From the NCBI GenBank assembly GCA_027604685.1, contig JADHYX010000033.1, positions 29,604 through 93,603 on the forward strand: a DNA stretch of 64,000 nt, in the 5' to 3' direction. Under the pieces are notes generated by a model. That model saw only the letters and a program-made list of their open reading frames with translations. It had not been told where the DNA came from and made no database searches. Made by a program: the position numbers and the translations under genes. Positions 50,156 to 60,243 of the stretch are shown here, in pieces (the first letter of the stretch is position 1; every line of letters begins with the position of its first letter). This DNA is from Lobulomyces angularis. Taxonomy: Eukaryota > Chytridiomycota > Chytridiomycetes > Lobulomycetales > Lobulomycetaceae.

Positions 50156-51329
50156 ATGAAGTTTATTTGTTTTACGTTAGCTCTAGCTTCTATAAGTGTT
50201 GCTACAACTTCTGAAACAAGAGAACCAACCTCTATAGAACCATTTGAGGATTCCATTTCCTCCCCATCCAACAACAACACTCCAATTGATCCAACATGTT
50301 GCCAAGTTCTTTCTGTAAAACTAAATTGAAAAAAATTTTAATTTTTCATTTCTTTAGGGTACAAGTAATTACAGACAACTAAAAGGTTTAGCACCACTTA
50401 AGGGAGATAGACGTTTAGATCAAGCAGCCAGAAAGCAATGTGAATTAATGTTACAAGCCAAAGAGCTTGCTCATTCAATTGATGGTTCCAAACCTTCTTC
50501 ACTGGATGAAGATGCTGGATATACTCAATGGACTGGTGTTGCCCAAAATATATACAGTGAATCCAAGCGTGCTGACAATGATGCTGAAAGACCTTTAAAT
50601 GCATGGTTTGAGTCTCCTGGTCATGAATTAAACATTGTCGGCGATTTTGACCATTTGGGGGTTGCATTTTGTGGGGATGGTGAAACTACCTATTGGTATA
50701 CAAATTTTTCAACTCGTTTAAAAAAAAAAGTTAATTTGAATTTTTTCAGGGTTCAAAACTTCGGCAAAGGAGATACTGATTTGTCGCAACAGTACACACC
50801 TGACTCTTGTAGCACTGGCGTTATTGAGCAAGAGCAGATTATTCTTGAAGAACCTTTAGAGGAAACTTCTTCTTATGAATCAACACAAACATCAATTGAG
50901 CCAACTGACCCTCCAAAAGAATCTTTTCAGCAAACTGCTGAATTAGTGGGAGGTGATTCTGGAATCTCACCTGTTCAGTATGAAAATTCGCAAAAAACTT
51001 ATGGTAGCAATGTGGAAGCAAAACCTGTTACTACAGAAGAGGAACCAAAACTATATGATGCCACGCAAATCCAAAATAATCAAACTCCACAGGAGAATCA
51101 AACTCCCATCCAAAATACAGCTGATGTTGTTAAAGGTTCCACATCATCTGGAGAGAACATTTCACAACCAACTACTACCCTTGAAGCAGAACTTGCAGCC
51201 GCTACCGAGATAAACAAATCCACACCTCCGCCTGTTCCAGCTTCCCTTCAACAAACCTCTTCTGCTATTAATTTTTTTGTATCTAAAGCTGTTACTGGAT
51301 TAGCAGCCTTGTACATATTGGCTTTATAA
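50156..51329 (+). CDS. Secreted CAP/SCP (PR-1-like) protein, probably GPI-anchored
   Basis: Three exons (50156-50314, 50358-50695, 50750-51329) give 358 residues. A signal peptide (MKFICFTLALASISVATT) is followed by a CAP domain: LDQAARKQCELMLQAKELAHS, GVAQNIYSES, AWFESPGHELNIVGDFDHLGVAFC, then WVQNFGKGD across the second splice junction. That junction was chosen because it restores the classical YW.QNFG block. A Thr/Gln/Pro-rich stalk (about 185-325) leads to a hydrophobic C-terminus (VSKAVTGLAALYILAL), typical of a GPI attachment signal. CAP proteins bind sterols or act in host interaction; the role here is unknown. Confidence 0.88.
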
Positions 51330-51624
51330 ATTACTTTATTAAATTTATATATATTATTTTATAGTAGATTTTAATGCTTAAATTTTTTTTATTGATTAAA
51401 AAAAAAATATTGTAATTAAAAATAAATTGTATTTTTGCACTTCAAAGTTACCTATATACAATCTAAAAATTTCGTGCAAACAAAATAAAGAAGTTTCTTA
51501 TTTACAAGGATATGATAAATTCTTCAATTGAAATAAAAAAATAAAAATAAATATGGTTTATAAATAAATGTGTATAAATAAAATTTTTCTTAAATTTTAT
51601 TTTCCTTAGTAGATTACGCCTCCA
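51330..51624. other. 3' intergenic between convergent genes
   Basis: AT-rich 3' flanks of the CAP gene and the next minus-strand gene, with AATAAA-like words on both strands. No gene seen. Confidence 0.5.
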
Positions 51625-52478
51625 CTAAAAAAATTTCATTTTTAGAGTTGAAAATTTTGCATAAAAAACGTTACTTTCAAGTTCTTCTAGTTTTTGGCAA
51701 TTACTAGCTTCTTCGCCATAGTCGCCCAGCTCATCGTCGTTACCCAGAATAATGTTTTGATATATTTTAAAATTTACTCCCAACTTTTCAGCAACACTAA
51801 AATGATATCTGATTTTCACCCAGCTCTTAAAACATTTAATTTTTAGATGGAAAGCTGTTAAATTTTTTAAATATTTCTGAAAAGTAAGTTTCTTAATTTT
51901 TTTCAACTTAATCTGTTCCAACTGGAAGTCTATTAGATTATGAAAGTTTCTAAAATTAATTGGAAACAAGTTCTCTTTTTTAGTTTCCCACTTTTTTTCC
52001 AGGGCTAGTTTTGTGTAATTCTTTATTGTATATTCTATAGATTTTTCAGTTTTTTTACTATACGACCCTATTTAAAGGAATAAAAAAAAATTAAAAAAAA
52101 ATGAACTTAATCTAACACACCTTCTATTGCAGAAGTTTTATCATATTTTTTTACACCTAGTTTGTTTTGAATAGTAGAATCGAATCTAACCTTTTCCCAA
52201 TCTTTTAAACCAATTAAAATGTGATATGAGAGTAGATGGCTTAGTTTTAACTTAAAATTATTTAGTTGTATTTCTCCTTTTTTTATTCTTTCCATTTCAA
52301 GATCCAAATACTTGTTTAAATTAATTAAACTAATGGGAAAGTAAATTTCGTTTTCATTTTGAATTTCATGTTCAACTACATTTGTCCATCCTTGACACTT
52401 TGCTAAATGCTTATATGATTTTATTGTATAGTTGATTAACCTTAAAGTTGAAGTTGCTGGTCCTAATGTTAATTGCAT
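51625..52478 (-). CDS. Unknown protein with two internal repeats of about 70 residues
   Basis: Two exons (52478-52121, 52067-51625) give 266 residues. Two halves align by eye: first FPISLINLNKYLDLEMERIK then WEKVRFDSTIQNKLGVKK, and second FPINFRNFHNLIDFQLEQIK then WVKIRYHFSVAEKLGVNF. Shared landmarks are FPI, a D/E-rich helix, an internal Leu-rich helix, K.W.K.R, and KLGV. Helical, Lys/Leu-rich, with no signal peptide or membrane segment. No known domain recognised. Internal duplication and a normal ATG start argue for a real protein. Confidence 0.6.
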
Positions 52479-52513
52479 TTTTTTTTTTTTTAATTAAAAA
52501 ATTAAATAAAAAA

Positions 52514-52823
52514 TTAAAAAAAATTTTTTTTATAAGTTTTATTTTTACTTTTTTTTATGTGATCATTTACAAGAAATGATTTTTTAAATTCATTTAACTT
52601 TCGATCCTCTTCTGCTTCCTCTTCCTCCTCCTCCTCCTCTTCACTTAAACTTTCTTCAAAATCTAGGGATAAACCAGTTTTATGTATCTTAAATATCTGA
52701 GCTGAATAATTTTCGTTTACTAAAAATTGAATTTTATTTTCAGTGAAAAAATAAAATTTTTTTACTACCTTCAAAATTAGAAATGTTGTTTTGTATATGA
52801 TTAGGTTCATTTGTAGTGATCAT
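52514..52823 (-). CDS. Small acidic-patch protein, unknown function
   Basis: Two exons (52823-52769, 52719-52514) give about 86 residues: a polar start (MITTNEPNHIQNNISNFE), a run of glutamates (SEEEEEEEEEAEED) and a basic tail. The exon junction keeps frame and replaces a weaker unspliced reading. The acidic-then-basic layout is common in chaperone or ribosome-biogenesis accessory proteins, but no family is assigned. It could also be a non-functional low-complexity ORF. Confidence 0.4.
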
Positions 52824-53736
52824 TTCTTTTTCAAAAACTGTATGAGACTTTTTTTTTTTTTTTTTTAAATTGTGAGTCCTTCGAATGATGGTTGTTATGG
52901 AAAAAAATAATTTTTTCAAATTCCGAAAGAGTCATTTTTAGGGCCAAAACTAACAATTAAAGCTTTATTTTTGATTTGAATACCAAAATTTTATCTAGTT
53001 ATTTTAAGTCAAAAAAAAATTTGGTTTTTTAGATTTCTCATCGTCAAGCAATAGTCAAGCTCCAGTTAAAATTTTGTTTTAATTGATAATTATGTTGTTC
53101 CAATTTTTGTTCTTGAAATTAAATCTTACGAAGAAAACTATAATTTATTTTGGACTATCATTTAGAATGATTAACGAAACAATAAACTCACTATCGAACC
53201 ACTTGGAGAAATTTTTAAAGTGTAAATCAAAAGAACAGTTGTCGTTTGTTGTCTATTTAAATAAAAATTAATAAAAAAAACATCCTGTGTGTTTTTTTTT
53301 TTGAAATGCATCCTTTTAATCCATTTTAACTGAACGAAACTCAGTTTTTTTTCAAAAAAAAATTGTTTAAAAAGGAAAATAATATGGAAATTTAATAAAA
53401 TGTTTTAATTTAAAATGTATCGTACATAGTGTATAAAAGAAATTTTTTTTTCAAAATGGTTGTAATAGAACAGCTTGTGTGCTAGTGTCTTTATAAAAAT
53501 ATAGAGTATTGGAAGGTCCTTAAAACTAACTTACTCAGAGAAGAAATGTTCTGCACTTGAATTACAAATCTCTACATAATATTAATATGGAATGCGTTAC
53601 AAATCATCATATTTTAAAAAGATATGCTTTTATTTAAATCATAGATATCAACTCCAATAATTGACAATGTAAAAATAAAATAAACTGATAAATCATTATA
53701 CTTTGACATATTACAAGGTATACGTTAGAGAACAAA
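52824..53736. other. Gene-poor region
   Basis: A single plus-strand frame at 53095-53271 (about 59 codons, MLFQFLFLKLNL start) has a plausible hydrophobic N-terminus but no other support. The rest is AT-rich, with nothing recognisable. Confidence 0.4.
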
Positions 53737-55244
53737 CTATCTGGGGCCCAAATTCTCTAACTGAAAAAAATTCGTTTGCCATTTTTGTTCACACCAGCTG
53801 GCAGAAGGCAAACAATTTCTAAAAAAAAAAAAAATTTAAATAAAAGAGCGTTTAATATATAATCCTTTAACTTACAAATATTTGCAATTTGGGCAAAACT
53901 CGTTGTTATATAAATTATAAAATGAATAGGTAAATGTAGAGAAAAGTATTACTAGGACAATCAAAAAAAAGATTCTCAGAATTAAAACTCTCACAAAATT
54001 TTTGCTTGTTTTTATTGAATTTTTTATGGTAGAAATCGTTGGTGTATGAAGTACGTCATCACTTGAACTTGGATAGACAATAACAGAAGTAATTAATCCA
54101 AACAGAAAACCACCTAAAAAATTAAGAGTGATTTTTGAACTTAAAATACGCACCTATATGACCGAAATTATCAATATAAGGTAAAGTACCTTGTTGAATA
54201 TTTTAAGGGTTAAAAATATTTAAATTTTTTATATTAAGTTACCCATTAAAAGGGCAATTACTATGATCAAAAGCAATTTGAATAGTTCCCAAAAAGGTTT
54301 TCGTAAAGCTTTCCAGTTTTTAAGGGTTTCAATTACTAATAACCCTAAAAGGCCAAACAAACTGGCTGAAGCTCCAACTGAAGGAGTTTGTCCTGAAAAG
54401 ATACTACTAAATACGAAACCTCCGATACCACTTAGCATATAAATTATGGCCAGCCTAATTGACCCGATGCTCCTTTCTAAATCAAACCCAGTAGTGCACT
54501 GAAAACTTAAATTTCCGATTAAGTGTATTATACTTAAGAAAACTTTTAAAAAAATTCTTCATTGAAATTTAATTCTTACCCTCCGTGCAGGAATATAGGT
54601 AAAATAAATCTCCACCACTGGTTTGGTTTCTCGTTTTCGTTCCATTCGCCCTAAAAAAAATTAATTAAAATTTTTTTAAATTGTTTTCTACCATTCCGCA
54701 AATCTGTTGTATAGTGCATTCATAATTTCCACCACCTAAACGGTTTCAAATGTTAAAAACAAATCTATTTCAATAGTCACCTAATAAGGTTGCATTAGTT
54801 GGAATTTTTTGACCAGGGACACAAATTAAAGGTGACTTCTCAATTAATAATTCGATCTTTGGATCCGTTTTCATGCACGGTGAAAATCTTGCCCTGAATA
54901 GAAAAATAAGCAAAAATAACAAGATAAGGTTACCCCATTTGTATCAATACACCAGTACTAGGTCCAATCATGATGTTCAAAGGTTGGGTTTGAATTAAGG
55001 AACCTAAAAGTAATAAAACATTTCAATGCTGAATTTGTTTCTCATAACCAATAAAAAAACCTGTATTTTGTAAGTTGATGAATAAGGAAGCAAGAAGTAA
55101 AACTATATCTATTAACGTAACCACAGACAAAAAGTAAGGTCGAGGCCGTTTTCCTTTATCTTTAACATTGATGGATAATGGCTGGCGAATAGTGGCATCG
55201 CTCCCAAGTGTTGTGTTGGGTGCATCTGAAGTGGTTTGGGTCAT
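53737..55244 (-). CDS. Rhomboid-family intramembrane serine protease
   Basis: Nine exons (55244-55061, 55003-54934, 54893-54781, 54735-54692, 54650-54580, 54532-54243, 54189-54154, 54113-53876, 53818-53737) give 375 residues. N-terminal cytosolic segment (MTQTTSDAPNTT...), then TM1, a Cys-containing lumenal loop (ARFSPCMKTD, YECTIQQICGMGEW) and the rhomboid core: NQWWRFILPIFLHGGIIHLIGN, SVGASASLFGLLG with the catalytic serine, and LPYIDNFGHIGGFLFGL with the catalytic histidine. A Cys-rich C-terminus (FCPNCKYLNCLPSASWCE) matches the plant/fungal secretory-pathway type. A proteolytically active member is predicted; substrate unknown. Two exons are under 50 nt. Confidence 0.93.
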
Positions 55245-55762
55245 TTCAATGAACAAATCAATGAGGTAATTTTTTATGTTAAAGAAATATTTGTTGGTAC
55301 TTTAAAAATTTTTTTTCAAGTTCTGCCTCGTTACACATCCACAATCTATATATATCTTTCTTTTTGATTGTTAAAATTAAAGTTAAAAACAAGTCTAAAA
55401 TTGAAAAATAAAACACTTCTTGTTGTTTCTATTGTTTCTTCCTTTGAAGTTAAAGGAAATGAAATAAACAGTGCATAATATTGTTTCTGTAATTTTATAA
55501 GCTTTTTTTTCGATTTTTGTAAAAAGCACGATTTGTAGATTCAAAAAAAGAATTTAGGGAAAATCTATTGAAGAAATGTGATCAATCGCTTATTTCATAT
55601 GATCTCAAAAGTTATAAATAAGAAAAAAGTTACAAGAAAAAAAAAAATTATAATCAAAAGTGTAAAGCTTTTGTCAATTGTTAAAAAATATATGTATTAT
55701 TTTACAAAATATTTATAAGAATCAACAAATAAAATAAAAGAAAAATTATTACACAAAAAAGT
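55245..55762. other. Intergenic, nothing seen
   Basis: Between two minus-strand genes: promoter side of the rhomboid gene and 3' side of the TBC1D20-like gene. AT-rich, no ORF or RNA gene. Confidence 0.5.
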
Positions 55763-57115
55763 TTAATATAAAAACAATTCTTTAAAATAATAGACTGAAA
55801 AACTTAAACTTAAAACTAATAGTGAGGTGGAAAATATGAAAAATTTTTTATAGCGACGCATGTAATCTTTTAGCTCTTTTTTTGTATGAACTTCTTCCAA
55901 ACGTTTTTTATTAAATTCTCTCCATTCCATTTGACTTTCAATAACTTTTTGAAAGTCCAAATCCTCTAATTCTGGTTTATTTTGAAAATCATTTTCATAT
56001 CTTGTTAAACAACTATTAATTCCAAAAAAGTACTTTAAATTGTTAATACTAGAATATACTTTGTGATTTTGGTAATAAAAAAGAGTGGTATATATTAATT
56101 TATTTAAATAAATTGAATTTTGTTCTGGTGTAAAACTAGTTTTGGATATTTTGATATTAGTGAGATATTGATGTATCAAACTGAAGTCCTTTTGCAAATT
56201 CAAAAGCGCCATTTTATTATCTAAAATTAAAATTGTTGAAAAATATAGTATTATCACTGGATTATGTGTCAAAAAAAAATCAAACAGCCTAAAAAATTAA
56301 TATATAATGATACAAATATATATACCGGGGCATTAATATAAAGTCATTGTCATGCACAAACCAAGTCAAAATCCAACTTAATGAAAAAAATGGAGACGAA
56401 CTGAAAAAAAGAAAAATTTAAACTAATTCGCATTAATTAATTTACCCTCCTTCAATAGAATTAAGAAAGTGATATAATTCAGGGTCCAATTTACTCAATA
56501 AAAAATAAATAAACTCCATTTGTTTTATCGTACCATCCATGTTTTTTTCCATTAAATCTCTTAAATAGTAATTTGAAAATATTGATAAAACTTTTTTTGA
56601 ATTTTTTTCGTTTAAAACTATTAAAAAACAGGAACAAATATCATGAAATCCTAAATATTCAAGTTTAATAATGCAAATAGGTTAATTTTTTTTAACTCAG
56701 TATTGTAAAAAATAAAACGCAGAAAAAAAAAACTTATTATTTTTTACCTTGATAATAATGTAGATGGGGATTTTTTACAAAAACATCAAAAATTACGTCA
56801 AATAAATTTGATCGCATGGTAACTAAATCCTTAGAACTCTCATGAAAGTTGAAATTTGAGAGACTTCTATCAACATCTAATTGAATTTGTCTTTTCAATT
56901 CATACGTTTCATTATCGTTTAATTTATTAGTTAACTTTTCCGTATCAATTGACAACTCTTCTTTTTTTCGTTTTAATAGTAAAGGCCAACTATGTTTAAA
57001 GAAAAAATTTAACATTCTTTAAAAAAAAAAAAAAATACCAGAATTTTCTTACACAATTTGAAGAAAAACCAGTTTTCTCTGCTATTTTTTTTATTTCACT
57101 TTCTGAAAAATTCAT
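55763..57115 (-). CDS. TBC1D20: TBC1D20/Gyp8-like Rab GTPase-activating protein
   Basis: Five exons (57115-57039, 56989-56748, 56650-56446, 56400-56326, 56288-55763) give 374 residues. After MNFSESEIKKIAEKTGF and CWPLLLKRKK comes the TBC core: QIQLDVDRSL with the arginine finger, and NPHLHYYQGFHDI with the glutamine finger, then LRDLMEKNMDGTIKQ, SLSWILTWFVHDN, and LFDFFLTHNPVIILYFSTIL, a block specific to TBC1D20/Gyp8. A single hydrophobic C-terminal anchor (FFIFSTSLLVLSLSFSVYYF) fits the ER/Golgi-anchored family, which acts on Rab1/Ypt1. The first exon junction uses the acceptor inside an otherwise tempting ATG ORF. Confidence 0.92.
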
Positions 57116-57548
57116 CAAATTTTTTAACTTTTTTTTTTAAGAAAAAACCTTAAACAAAAAAAAATTGATAGTCATTTTTGGAACTGTTAATTCTCTTCTT
57201 TACTTTTAAAAGTTTACAAAATAAAACAAATAGCAAGTTACAAAAAAAAATTAAAAAATGAAGTATTGAAAAAAACCATTTACTGACGAAATGCATTGAA
57301 CTTATCTAATATAATATAGTAAATATATGTGTAAGGGAGATTTCAATGTACAGTTATTTAAATATACAGTTAAAGTTTCTTTTTAATCAAGTTTACAATA
57401 CACTCTATTACAATTTTCATCTTAATGCTTACAACGCCATTTAAATTCAAATTCTAATTAATATATTAACATGATAACAAAGTGTATAATAGAAATATCG
57501 TACTATCAACATTCCTTTTTAGCTTACTTAATTTTCTGTATCATTTCG
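57116..57548. other. Intergenic, nothing seen
   Basis: AT-rich with T-runs, between the start of the TBC1D20-like gene and the end of MED18. Confidence 0.5.
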
Positions 57549-58492
57549 TTATTTTGGGATGATTTTTTGTGTTAATGCCATGTGATCTATAGGAATTAAA
57601 TCAACCAATCTTATTTTTTGTATTAGAAAATGTCAAAATTTTTTTTTTTATTATAATAAAATACCCTTTAAAATATGATGACAACTCTAACAAATCTTGT
57701 GAAGTTTTAGCGGAAGCTTCTTGAGAAATTGGGTTAGAAACTAGTTGCACCAACCACCGATCATTTAACTTTTCAAATAACTTGGCTGTTGAAACTTTGT
57801 ACTGTTTTGTCAACTTTAAATTACAATAAAAAATTTTATAATTAGTGTATTGATATATGAATAATTTTTACAGTATATATTTTAGTGATTTTTATTTGAA
57901 TATTATTGTATTCGAATAGATAGCCTTTTTCAGCATACTCAAAATTAAAACTAAAAACAAAAATAAAATAACTTGAATAAGGATTAACTTACATATATCC
58001 TAAACTCTCCAAAAATTTAAAAATGTTACCAAAAACAGGAGTTGTATTGACTACTCTAAAATTAGGTAAACTGTTAGATTTTTGTGGTTCTGGAGGTGAA
58101 AGATGATGCAAAAACCAATTTCTATAATTAAATTTAATAAACTTGTTATCGTTTTCATTAAAGTAGTTGCTTGTTAATGTTAAAATTATATCATCTGCCA
58201 ACTTCTTTTTTTTTGTACCATCTTTAGGAGGGTCGCTAGTTTCTTTTTGTAAAAATTCACTTACTTTATTTCTTTCTGGGATAAATATTATGTTATGCTT
58301 ATTGTAATTAATTTTGTTTTTGTTCAATAATAAATTATTGGTTATTCCCATAATTCTAATTGAAAAAAAAAAATAAAAAATTAAATATAAATTAATGTTT
58401 ATTAGTTACCAAATTTACCTTTCTAGTAATAAGTTATTTGCTTCATCATGTATTATCCCATAAAGTGATAAAGTGTATAATAGGTTGCTCAT
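57549..58492 (-). CDS. MED18: MED18, Mediator head-module subunit
   Basis: Five exons (58492-58419, 58355-57993, 57950-57872, 57813-57665, 57609-57549) give 241 residues. The start MSNLLYTLSLYGIIHDEANN matches the Med18 opening (short beta strand, then ...LL.R). The middle holds NWFLHHLSPPEP, VVNTTPVFGNIFKFLESLGY, KGYLFEYNNIQIKITKIY, and the C-terminal WLVQLVSNPISQE then LLELSSYFKGLVDLIPIDH. Known role: head-module subunit bridging Mediator to RNA polymerase II. Length and block order fit the family; no odd features. The first exon continues 74 nt past the ATG before a 63-nt intron. Confidence 0.85.
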
Positions 58493-58841
58493 AAAATTTT
58501 AATATTTTAATATTCTTTTTTTTTTAAGAGAAAAAGTATTGTAAAAACATATAATATTTTTTAGTGATGTTTTTTTTTTTTTTTACCTTTAATTTTTACT
58601 GATGCTTCTTAATGTTTTAGTATAGAAGGTTTATTTTTAAAGTTTTGTTACCTATATAAATTTTTTTTGTTTTTTTTAACTTTTTATTTTTTTGATAATT
58701 CATCATCAATCTATGTAACAAAAAAATAGAAATTTTTGATAATTCTAATACAACAGGAATAGAAAAAATAGTCAGAATTATTACTATGTTTTAAAAACTG
58801 TAATGGTAATATTGTGTGTGGTTATATAAGGAGTTGGTTTT
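58493..58841. other. Intergenic, T-rich
   Basis: Between the starts and ends of MED18 and TANGO2. Long poly-T tracts and no gene. Confidence 0.5.
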
Positions 58842-59997
58842 TTACAGCAATACTTCTTCAATTATTTTTCTAAAGTCTCCAGGTATAATTTCGTTATTTT
58901 CGTCAACTGTATACCTGTCTCTTTCCACAAAAGTTAACCTGTCTGCATAATCAACCAAAATGATTGTTTGAGTTCTCCTACACAAAATTAATTTCAAGTA
59001 AAGGTAATTTCATATTACTAACGTTCCATAATTCTTAAGTAACGAGCCTGGTTTATTACATTCAATGCAAATTGAACTCAAATTTTTTTCTGTTTCAATA
59101 CCTAATATATTCGGCAAGTTCGAATGAATTTCAATATTATCGGAGAGTAATTCATCTAGTAGCTTATCTACTAATTCTTCTTTTTTATAGTCCTAGATTT
59201 TTTTTTGTTTTTAAAAATCCAAAAGTATATCTTTTTTTAAGCATAAGTTATTTACCTGTTTAAGCAGCCTTTCAAATATCGTTTTCCCTTTTTTCACTTT
59301 TTCCCACTCTACTTCTTCTTTAAAAAATTCTGTTAACACACCATTAGATATGCCGTATAAAATGTTTGTTTGCAACTCAGCTACTCCCTCATTTGAAAGG
59401 TCTTTTTCTATTGCTGTATCTCTCATATCGAATTCGTTTAATTTTAAACTTCCTTTGTTTCCGGTATAGTACATTTTATTTTTTTTTAGATCACCAATAA
59501 TTAAATTAAATCCATTATAATCCTTTTTATTTAAACTGTGTAAATATTTCAAAGGATCCAAATCTTCAACTTCCGATGAAATATAATCCTTCACTAAAAA
59601 TCCTCTTTTTTTAATAAGCAAATGTGATTTATTTTACTATTGGAAAAGGTACAAAAAAAAAATTAATTTACCTTGATTTTTTATCAATTTGAATAGACTT
59701 TATGTCTTGTCTTAAATTAGTTAAAAATCCAAATTTTCCTTTCAAGTTAATGCCAATCCAGGTTCCTAAGTAGTTTAAATTTTTTTTTTTCTAAATTAAA
59801 AAAAAAAAAAAAAAAGGACTACCATAAGACTTCTCAAATTCATCTCCAAAGGTACCGATATGTCCAATATCCAGTCCACAAATAAAATTATCTCTCTTTT
59901 CAGCTCTTAATGCCTTTCTATGAATAAACTCGTCTCTATTTGCTGCAATAACCAGCTTGTACTTTTCTAATCCAATTCCAAAGAAAGATATGCACAT
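58842..59997 (-). CDS. TANGO2: TANGO2 (NRDE domain) protein
   Basis: Five exons (59997-59823, 59765-59672, 59604-59256, 59192-59023, 58977-58842) give 307 residues. The N-terminal MCISFF and VIAANRDEF are the NRDE motif that defines the family, with the putative nucleophilic Cys2. Further blocks: GTWIGINLKGKFGFLTNLR, FNLIIGDLK, YGISN, and C-terminal TRTQTIILVDYADRLTFVERD. TANGO2 has been proposed to handle heme or acyl groups and to maintain Golgi/mitochondrial homeostasis; the exact activity is debated. All family blocks are present and the length is near normal. Confidence 0.93.
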
Positions 59998-60243
59998 ATT
60001 TTTAATAGTTCAACGTATATGTCCAATCCAGAATAAATTGAATTAACAATTTGTTCAATTAGTCTCGCAGTCTTAAACACGAACTAAAAAGTTTATGTTT
60101 CTTTCCTCTAAAACCCGCGAGGCGGATTTAAGAAAAAAATTTATTTTTTTTTTTTTTTTGAATAGAATATAGTATAAAATATCAATAAAAAAAAATAAAA
60201 TAAAAAAAAAAAAAAAGAAAAAGAAGAAGGATTTGTGAAAAAA

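Noticed and set aside
50398..51021. Antisense frames opposite the CAP gene
   Set aside because: They are shadows of the real exons; the sense strand carries the CAP domain, leader and anchor.
53083..53271. Short hydrophobic plus-strand ORF
   Set aside because: About 60 codons with no motif, no splice continuation and no neighbour context.
57001..57015. ATG-initiated start MLNFFF for the TBC1D20-like gene
   Set aside because: It lies inside an intron. Using the acceptor just after it joins a better upstream exon and restores a CWPLLL block.
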